Of a DNA stretch of 11,497 nt, positions 1 through 5,713 are shown one piece after another; position 1 is the first letter of the stretch, and each line of letters begins with the position of its first letter. The notes under the pieces were generated by a model. That model was given only the letters and a program-made list of their open reading frames with translations. It had not been told where the DNA came from and searched no databases. The translations under genes and the position numbers were made by a program. The stretch spans positions 1-11,497 of the forward strand of contig CAZWRA010000035.1 of NCBI GenBank assembly GCA_964635995.1. The letters are read 5' to 3'. This stretch comes from JAGQLF01 sp964635995. Lineage in GTDB: Bacteria > Patescibacteriota > Dojkabacteria > J137.

Positions 1-63
1 TTTTTGATAAAATTCATTTGTCCTTATCTGGTAATTATCTACCTTTAGAGGTCAAGAGCATCT

Positions 64-92
64 TTGATTAAAATAGATTCTTATCCTATACT
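64..92 (+). promoter_or_regulatory. Sigma70-like promoter for the plus-strand envelope gene
   Basis: TTGATT (64-69) and TATACT (87-92) are separated by exactly 17 bases, close to the sigma70 consensus. Transcription would start near position 99, leaving a short leader before the gene that reads from 207 (or from an ATG at 124, 130 or 152 if the reading frame is repaired). The rest of 1-206 shows no convincing gene. Nothing was tested experimentally; the call rests on hexamer match and spacing only. Confidence 0.6.
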
Positions 93-206
93 TAGTTTAT
101 CTCTAGATTTTATAAGCTACGACATGTCAATGCCACAAATAGGTACACAAAATGGAAATTTTAACTACTCGAAGAAAAAAACTTAAGTTCAAACACAATA
201 CTTTCA

Positions 207-890
207 ATGTTAGTTATTTTATTAATTTTAGCAGTAGGTGTATTTGGATTTCTTTATTTTAATGAAAGAAGAAATAACTCAAATAATAATCAAGAAAATA
301 TTGGAGACAATACTCAAGAATATCAAGAAATTCTTGCTTCTGTTAGAAGCTTAGTTGATCTTGATGAAAGTGAAGAAATAAATATTGCAAGAATTGATAA
401 ACCTGAAGACTTAATTTTACAAAACCCTTCCTTTTATAAAGATGTAAAAGCAGGACAATATCTAATTGTATTTCCAACCTCTCAAAGAGTAATGGTCTAC
501 GATAAAACTGATAATAAAATTGTTAATTTCTCTTCATATACAATCAAAGTTGAACTAATACCTGAAGACGAAATTGAAGAATCTAAAAAGCCTTTAACAA
601 TTGAACTTAGATATACTTCAAATGTTGAACAGGAAACTGTAGATGAGGTTGTGACCACGTTAGAGGAAGCAAGTGAAAATTATGAAATTGTTTCAGTTTC
701 AAATACATTTAATACTTACGAAAAACCTCTTCAAGTTATTTTGTTAAATCGAGTAGCTAAACCTAAAATGTCTCAAAATTTAGTTGCTCATGTTGGATCA
801 AAAGAAGTTGTTGATCAATTACCATCTGGAGAAGAAAATACCGATGCGGATGCAGTTATTATTCTTACAACAAATTCAGCTGCTAATTAA
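207..890 (+). CDS. Membrane-anchored envelope protein, possibly LytR_C-like
   Basis: The 227-residue protein opens with a hydrophobic segment (about residues 1-18, LVILLILAVGVFGFLYF). A polar, Asn/Gln-rich linker follows, then an extracytoplasmic region. Residues about 60-100 (KPEDLILQNPSFYKDVKAGQ, then YLIVFPTSQRVMVYDKTDNK) resemble a conserved segment I recall from CPR membrane proteins with the pattern 'QPFF..A..GD..L.Y....ILYRPS..KI'. The C-terminal half has the alternating beta/alpha look and the 'aDavIIL' ending of LytR_C domains, so a role in the cell envelope is plausible but unproven. The ATG at 207 has no Shine-Dalgarno sequence, and the preceding in-frame codons (from the stop at 162-164) contain no ATG, GTG or TTG. 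The true N-terminus may lie upstream across an A7 run (175-181). The stop TAA (888-890) overlaps the stop of the convergent fibre gene. Confidence 0.8.
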   Translation: MLVILLILAVGVFGFLYFNERRNNSNNNQENIGDNTQEYQEILASVRSLVDLDESEEINIARIDKPEDLILQNPSFYKDVKAGQYLIVFPTSQRVMVYDKTDNKIVNFSSYTIKVELIPEDEIEESKKPLTIELRYTSNVEQETVDEVVTTLEEASENYEIVSVSNTFNTYEKPLQVILLNRVAKPKMSQNLVAHVGSKEVVDQLPSGEENTDADAVIILTTNSAAN

Positions 891-1228
891 TTTGCTGATC
901 CGAATGCATGCCAATCAAAGACAAAGTTGTAAGCTTGTGGAGCTTGAATTTTAACTAGGAACCCATCAGCTGACTTACTGACAATTGAATATTCTACAGG
1001 AGTAACTAAAAATTCATTTCCAACTGGAGAAACAGTTATAAAGGGAATATTTTCATAACTGCCATTGAAAGCTACATATATCTCTGTTTGTCCAGCTGGG
1101 ATGACTGACTGACCTACAGAATATGAGCCTAAATATATCTTTCCACTTACATTAAGCTTGCCTTGAATTATGGCCTCACTTAGAGTTTGTGTTCCAGATT
1201 GATTTGAAGCAATAGATGCAAATGAATT
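887..1228 (-). pseudogene. Fifth segment: C-terminal beta domain after the S74 coiled coil
   Basis: From 1228 the original reading frame is regained. It reads NSFASIASNQSGTQTLSEAI, a glycine-containing link, then about 85 residues of beta-rich sequence. The pattern is 'IPAGQTEIYVAFNGSYENIP...ITVSPVGNEFLVTP...DGFLVKI...FVFDWHAFG'. I recall this kind of terminal domain, with an 'IPAGqtev.V.F...Y...P.V...P' start and an 'F.W.af' end, from other large CPR surface proteins; it looks like a small jelly-roll and its ligand is unknown. It is followed by TAA (887-889). The segment has no plausible start codon of its own. If S74 autoproteolysis occurs as in the family, this domain would leave with the chaperone. 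Confidence 0.6.
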
Positions 1229-1515
1229 TTTTCTAGTTCAATAATTTTAGATTCTGAAGATGAAACTTTTTCATCAATTAAATCGATAATATTTTTTTGA
1301 TCTTGTACAGCCTTTATTAATGGCGAGATAAAAAAACCGTAATTTACAGTTTCTGGATCTCCATTTTCATTATACGAGACAAAATAAGAATTTACCTTGT
1401 CAACCTCTTCTGCAATTAATCCATAATACTTAACCTTGTTTTTATCTTCAATATATTCAAAATTTACTGGTCTTAAATCATAAAGCCAATCTATTGATCC
1501 TAAGCTACTGATATT
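1180..1515 (-). pseudogene. Fourth segment: peptidase S74 intramolecular chaperone domain
   Basis: Reading from 1515 in the next frame gives NISSLGSIDWLYDLRPVNFE, then KYYGLIAEEVDKV, a 'DPETVNYG' block and a long helix (SPLIKAVQDQKNIIDLIDEK, then SSSESKIIELEK). This is the S74 (endosialidase-type) chaperone: 'L.PV.F.Y', 'GLIAEEV' and 'VNY' followed by a C-terminal coiled coil. In the known family this domain helps the fibre trimerise and is then removed by self-cleavage at the Ser in the preceding segment. The segment contains no in-frame ATG, GTG or TTG near its beginning, so it can only be made as a continuation of the fibre. Past the A6 run at 1227-1232 the frame drifts and stops at TAA (1180-1182). 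Confidence 0.75.
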
Positions 1516-1718
1516 TTTTTGTACCTTTCACTAGAAGAAAAATACCCAATTGTACCTGAATCATCTACATATACATCTCTAACATTTGTTGCGTATACAG
1601 AAGCAGATTGTACTCCTGAAGCTGAAAATGAAAGGTTTGGTCCACCCTGCCTTACAATTTCAAAAGAATTAGCAGTTTTGTTCCATTGTAAGTATCCATA
1701 CTCATTTGAACCCACACC
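1500..1718 (-). pseudogene. Third segment of the S74 fibre gene: head up to the self-cleavage motif
   Basis: This is in the same frame as the second segment, directly after the TAG. It reads GVGSNEYGYLQWNKTANSFE and continues through a beta-rich head to YFSSSERYKK. SSERYKKNI (after frame repair) matches the peptidase S74 pattern S-D-x-R-x-K-x-N-I: a Ser at the scissile bond and a Lys five residues later, here with Ser in place of the usual Asp. In the literal sequence the A7 run (1514-1520) shifts the frame and the peptide ends ISVA at the TAG codon at 1500-1502. A GTG at 1715 could act as a start, but no ribosome binding site supports that. Confidence 0.65.
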
Positions 1719-2984
1719 CTATCCAACCAGTATTGCCGGATCAGATACATTAATTGTATCAATTAGAGCTATATAAGGGACAACTCCTGATACAGGCCTA
1801 ATATCTAGAAAATAGATTGGGGAACTCGTTCCTATTCCAATGTTATCCTCACTTCCATCTGTGTAAAACAAACTGTCTGTAGTATCTCCTTCGATAGCAA
1901 AATCTACTGCTTCTCCAGCCTGATTAAATACAAAGCCTCCATTATTTAATTCTAGAATATCTGATGTAGTGACCTCAAATCTAATATTGTTTCCATTTGA
2001 AGAATAAATATCGAGCTTTCCATTTTGACTAGCTCCAGAACCTAGTCTTAGTAAATTTTCACTAACGTCAATACTTAAACTTGTAGCCAAAGATGTTTCA
2101 CCAACTGCTAAGTCATCTGATGTAGAGGTTAAGTAAGTGATTGTACCTCCATCAGTAAATAATGATCCTAAACCACAATCAACTTCGCTAACATCACAAA
2201 GTTGAGCATTTCCCCAATACAAGTCATCTGTTGCTTGATTACTTCCAACTGAGGTGGCTAAGAAATTATATGCATTACTACCAATATGAATTTCATCAGA
2301 TATCTGAAGTCTATCATCAATAATTACATAGCCTGCGTTATTAACACTTAATATTAAATCTTCATCACTAATTGCATCTCCTGCAGTAATATACAATGTT
2401 GAATCAGAAAGTATATTTGCGGCTGTGGAATTTGTAAATTGTAAGTCATAAGCAATCTGCACATCTCCAGCATTTGAAAAAGTTGCTGGAAAGTCTGAAC
2501 GAATTCCAGTTGTTGAAACTTCGAAAACATCTGTCCCATCCACATCTATATCTAAAAGAGATCCTGTAAATCCAGCTCCAGGATTAATATAAAGTGCAGT
2601 TTCAGAGCCAACAAGTCCAGTTCCTAGTATGGTTGTTCCTCCAAACTCCAATGCACCATGAGTTTGAGCCGTTACATCGTTAATTGTTAAGAAAGTATTA
2701 GCTCCAAAACCAATCTCTAACCTATCATCTGTAGTCTCGTCGTAACGTATAAATGAGTCTATATCAGAACCGAAGAATAAACTTCTATCGTCATTGATTA
2801 ATACATCTGAACCTACAAAGCTGAATCTGTCGTCATCAGTAAATACTATTTCACCAAAATCAACAGCATCGCTAGCGAAAAAGGCTAGTGTTGGACTATT
2901 TGCATCATTAGCTCCATCTCCTATTCTTACTCTATTTAGATCAACATCAACACTAAATGGAGCAACAAGAGTAGTTAAGGCTCC
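1719..2984 (-). pseudogene. Second segment of the S74 fibre gene: stalk modules 3-4
   Basis: From 2984 the new frame reads GALTTLVAPFSVDVD, exactly the residues missing after VDDFVL in the first segment. It stays open for about 420 codons. It carries the rest of the third stalk module (FGSDIDSFIRYDETTDDRLE), a further repeat, the Cys-containing LCDVSEVDCGLGSLFTDGG linker and a fourth 'TYLTSTSDDLAVGE' module. It then reaches 'SEDNIGIGTSSP', a signature common just before S74 domains. It stops at TAG (1719-1721) after PAILVG. The first usable start codon in this frame is a TTG at 2651, in mid-domain and with no sign of an initiation region, so I read the segment as a continuation of the upstream gene rather than as an independent protein. 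Confidence 0.75.
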
Positions 2985-4921
2985 AACACAAAATCATCCA
3001 CAGAATCTGATCGATAAGTTATTCCACCACTAGATAAGAATAAAGAACCTCCACCTGCAATTGCAGTATCTAAATCTTTAAGAACGGTTTGTATATTTGT
3101 TCCTGTCGAATTAACAAACTCATCATAAACTCCAAGAATGCTTGCTGCTGAAGTTATATTATCAATTCCAGAATCATTAAGATCTATTGAGTTTACATAG
3201 AAATCATCAGTTACCATTATCCCTCCTGTCGTACCCACATCAGTAATTGCTGCAATAAGATTTGAAGCTGAATCAGTAATTTCTAATCTATTATCTGTTG
3301 TCTCATGATAAGCAATATTAAAGTCTGAATCTGTACCGAAAGTAAAGAATTGTTCATCAGCAATTAAAAATCCACCTCCGGTCAATTCAATTCTGTCATT
3401 TGTTGTATAAGTTAATACTCCGGTATCTCCGTCGTTTGCAAATAAATTTATGGTTGCATCACCAGTACCTGTTGTACCCAGATTAAATAAATTACCATCA
3501 ATATCTAAATCTCCTGTAATCAGTACATCTCCTTGATTAGTATTATCTGTTAGCGCTAATAATAAATTAGTTCCATCAGAAAACTCTAATCGATTATTAG
3601 TTGTTTCATCGCAAACAATTTGTATATCACTATCACTTCCAAAAATTGCTGATCTATCATCCTGGAACATTAAATCAGCTCCGACAAGCTCAAATCTGTC
3701 TGAATCTCTAAATGCTATTGTTCCATCATTTGTTGCATCACTTGCATAGAACATTAATCTTGCATCATTTGTATCATTAACACCATCTCCTATTCTTACA
3801 ATATTTCCATCAACATCTACACTAAAGGGTGAGGCTAAAGTGTTGCCTCCAATAGCAAGATCATCATCTGTTTGAGTTAAATACGTTACTGCTCCACCAT
3901 CAGTAAATAGTCCTCCCATTCCTGCTGCCCATCCACAATTTGATTCACTTACGTCACAAAGTAGATCATCTCCAAAATAAAGATCACCAGTAGCCCCAAT
4001 TCCTACAGATCCAATACTCAAGATATCATTTGCACTGGATCCAATTCTAATCCTTCCAGTAATTCCAACATCAATAATTGAGAAAAGTATATTTGTTCCA
4101 TCACTAAAAATCAAAGAATCTGTTCCATCAAATGCTAGTCTAAGATCAGAATCAGTTCCAAAAAGTAATTGTTCTATATCTTGAAATTCCCAATCACCAG
4201 TAATGTTTAAATTGGCACTTGTATCAAAATCAATAAGAACCTGATCTGTAGCCTGCGATGTAGTATTAATAGCTGTTCCTCCTACAAAAGTTAAATTATC
4301 ACCTGCATTAATTGCTTGAGTTCCTGAATCTCCAAGAACATTAAATGTACTTGTTGCCCATGTTAATGCACCTGTACCATTTGTCTGTAAAAACTCTCCC
4401 ACATTTCCGTCAGTTGTAGGAAGTGTTAGTGTGTAGTCAGCTGCTAAAGCTGGAGCTACTACTGTTATAGTGTTAGATGATCCATCGCTAAACCTCAGAG
4501 TTCCTGTGGATGAGGTAGTTCCTAAAGTTAGATTTCCATCAATTAAAACCTCAGCGTCTGTACCAATATAATCAATTGAAGCAATTAGTGAGTCAGCATT
4601 ATTAACTATTTCCAATCTATCATCTGTAGTTTCATCGTAAAGAAGTTTAATATCATTATCAGAACCGAGAATAAACTCAAGATCATCTGCAATTCTAAAG
4701 TCACCTCCTGAATATGTCAGTAAGTCTAAAGTATATTCAAATCTTGCAGTATCGCCAGTTGAAGAGTGAAAATCTAACTTTCCATTTCCTGATGCCCCGT
4801 ATCCTATTCGAACTAAGTTTTCACTTTCATCAACACTAAATGAAGAAACTAATGTTGAAGAAAGTGACAAATCAGAACCAGCTGAAGTTAGATAAGTTAC
4901 ATTTCCGTTAATTGTCCAAAG
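1800..4921 (-). repeat. Four degenerate stalk modules in the fibre protein
   Basis: A module of about 290-340 residues recurs four times, beginning near 4921, 3908, 3046 and 2166. Each starts with a 'GG.(V/I)TYLTS' strand and 'DDLA.G..TLA.PFSVDV..N.VRIG.GA', continues through a 'DG.I.F...DRFE' type strand and, in the first three copies, ends in 'FGSDSDI...YDETTD(D/N)RLEI'. Modules 2 and 4 are preceded by a near-identical linker with LCDVSE..CG and GLFTDGG or SLFTDGG. Extra half-copies of the 'YDETTD' unit lie near 3290. Similarity is visible at DNA level in short stretches (for example 2723-2746 and 4617-4639), but most positions have diverged, so these are old duplications under selection for protein form. 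Boundaries are approximate. Confidence 0.65.
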
Positions 4922-5638
4922 CCCTCCTCCTCCAGAGGCAGCTGCTAGAGCATGTAATACAGAATTGTATCCTCCTGGCAATGCAGTATAAGTAGCGTCA
5001 CTAAAATCAATTGGACCCAAGGTATTTACATCATCAAAAGTAATTACGCCAGTATTATTTATTACTGATTCAGAAGAAACAGAAGTTTCAGCTCTAAATG
5101 CGTAAGCTGTTGAAGTAACTTCTTTTCTTGAAAAAGTTTCTGGAGAAGAAAAATCTCCATTTCCATCGTCGTCAAATTCAACCTGTAGGTATAAGTTTGT
5201 ATATTCATCCCAGTTAAACCCTCCTCCACTTGTAGTACACAAATTATTAGGATCAGCTCCTGGGTCAGAGTCCCATGAACCTCCTAGACTTGTATTACAA
5301 ATTTCCCCAACTGAAAGATTGAATATTCCATTATGATCTCCAAGTTCAATATTCTGATGAATCTCTGTCCATAAAGCGATTCCTCCAGAACTAGCAGTAT
5401 AAATTCCAACTCTAAAGTCACAAGTGTCAGCACCAGCCACAACACAAGAAGGAGATCCTGAAACTAAATTTGTACCATCATCTTTATTTACAATTTTTCC
5501 CTGAAAATTAATTTCTTGAAGCAGTGGAGCACTAGACGCTGTTTGTAAAAGCGCAAAAGAAAACCCAGCAGATAGGGTTGCTAAAAAATATATAGTAGTT
5601 TTTATCTTCGTTCTCAGATTGGCATTCGCCAGAATCAA
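2975..5638 (-). CDS. Secreted fibre/stalk protein, N-terminal 887 residues of S74 adhesin
   Basis: The TTG start opens a signal peptide: basic RTKIK, a hydrophobic core, then TASSA before PLLQEINFQGK, with cleavage likely after residue 37. Residues about 38-185 form the 'INFQGK...SGGIALWTE...VTSTAYAFRAE' domain that often opens tail-fibre-like proteins of CPR bacteria. A Gly-rich hinge (about 235) leads into stalk repeats built on 'FGSDSDI...YDETTDDRLEI'. Residues about 390-450 hold the phage-tail style 'APALAADYTLTLPTTDG...GALTW...INAGDNLTF'. A Cys pair in LCDVSESNCG (about 560) suggests an extracytoplasmic location. The frame ends at VDDFVLEP followed by TAA, but homology to the sister repeats (DDLAIGGNTLASPF) continues in the next frame from 2984, so the stop is a frameshift product rather than a natural end. 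A promoter lies 10 bases upstream; no Shine-Dalgarno sequence is seen before TTG. Confidence 0.85.
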   Translation of the reverse strand: MILANANLRTKIKTTIYFLATLSAGFSFALLQTASSAPLLQEINFQGKIVNKDDGTNLVSGSPSCVVAGADTCDFRVGIYTASSGGIALWTEIHQNIELGDHNGIFNLSVGEICNTSLGGSWDSDPGADPNNLCTTSGGGFNWDEYTNLYLQVEFDDDGNGDFSSPETFSRKEVTSTAYAFRAETSVSSESVINNTGVITFDDVNTLGPIDFSDATYTALPGGYNSVLHALAAASGGGGLWTINGNVTYLTSAGSDLSLSSTLVSSFSVDESENLVRIGYGASGNGKLDFHSSTGDTARFEYTLDLLTYSGGDFRIADDLEFILGSDNDIKLLYDETTDDRLEIVNNADSLIASIDYIGTDAEVLIDGNLTLGTTSSTGTLRFSDGSSNTITVVAPALAADYTLTLPTTDGNVGEFLQTNGTGALTWATSTFNVLGDSGTQAINAGDNLTFVGGTAINTTSQATDQVLIDFDTSANLNITGDWEFQDIEQLLFGTDSDLRLAFDGTDSLIFSDGTNILFSIIDVGITGRIRIGSSANDILSIGSVGIGATGDLYFGDDLLCDVSESNCGWAAGMGGLFTDGGAVTYLTQTDDDLAIGGNTLASPFSVDVDGNIVRIGDGVNDTNDARLMFYASDATNDGTIAFRDSDRFELVGADLMFQDDRSAIFGSDSDIQIVCDETTNNRLEFSDGTNLLLALTDNTNQGDVLITGDLDIDGNLFNLGTTGTGDATINLFANDGDTGVLTYTTNDRIELTGGGFLIADEQFFTFGTDSDFNIAYHETTDNRLEITDSASNLIAAITDVGTTGGIMVTDDFYVNSIDLNDSGIDNITSAASILGVYDEFVNSTGTNIQTVLKDLDTAIAGGGSLFLSSGGITYRSDSVDDFVLEP

Positions 5639-5647
5639 GTTAAATAT

Positions 5648-5676
5648 ATTCTATTTTAATATGTACCAAACAGCAA
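5648..5676 (-). promoter_or_regulatory. Candidate promoter for the fibre gene
   Basis: On the minus strand, TTGCTG (5676-5671) and TAGAAT (5653-5648) are separated by 17 bases in the 75-base gap between the two giant genes. The predicted transcription start (about 5641) is only a few bases before the TTG codon at 5638, so the message would be nearly leaderless, which fits the lack of a Shine-Dalgarno sequence. No terminator hairpin for the upstream LamG gene is seen in this gap, so read-through from that gene is also possible. Confidence 0.4.
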
Positions 5677-5713
5677 TTTTTCTTTATATATAATCATTTT
5701 CTCTTATATGTCC

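Larger units (their letters stand above)
887..5638 (-). pseudogene. Full-length S74 fibre/adhesin gene, interrupted by three frameshifts and one TAG
   Basis: Read as one unit, this locus encodes about 1,580 residues: signal peptide, N-terminal 'INFQGK' domain, long repeat stalk, peptidase S74 self-cleaving chaperone, and C-terminal beta domain. The reading frame moves at a GG (2983-2984), at an A7 run (plus-strand T7 at 1514-1520) and at an A6 run (plus-strand T6 at 1227-1232). Each needs one extra base, so the last segment returns to the first frame. A TAG at 1719-1721 interrupts the second segment. Every segment continues the expected homology without loss of residues, so the damage is minimal and recent, or artefactual, or bypassed by recoding. 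I label it pseudogene because the literal sequence cannot make one protein; functional bypass is not excluded. The segments are listed separately. Confidence 0.7.

Noticed and set aside
1..25. Possible divergent minus-strand gene start (ATG at 17-15 with AAGGA just upstream) at the left edge
   Set aside because: Only five codons are visible, the Shine-Dalgarno spacing is short, and no promoter at the right distance was found.
1..48. Plus-strand open frame ending in TAG at 46-48, hydrophobic, possibly the tail of an upstream gene
   Set aside because: Sixteen codons of AT-rich sequence are not enough to tell a gene end from chance.
876..898. Inverted repeat TCAGC...GCTGA around the convergent stops as a bidirectional terminator
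   Set aside because: The stem is only five pairs with a 13-base loop and has no T tract on either side.
1719..1721. Alternative genetic code with TAG as sense
   Set aside because: Only one in-frame TAG is seen in more than 9 kb of coding sequence, and the fibre and LamG genes do not otherwise need it.
1519..1776. Plus-strand open frame of 85 codons
   Set aside because: It lies opposite the S74 fibre gene and has no family features; the minus-strand reading carries the homology.
2354..2545. Gln/Leu-rich minus-strand frame within the fibre gene
   Set aside because: It is an out-of-frame reading of the stalk; its composition is unlike a real protein.
2794..3033. Plus-strand open frame of 79 codons covering the frameshift region
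   Set aside because: It mirrors low-complexity Ser/Thr codons of the minus-strand stalk modules and has no ribosome binding site.
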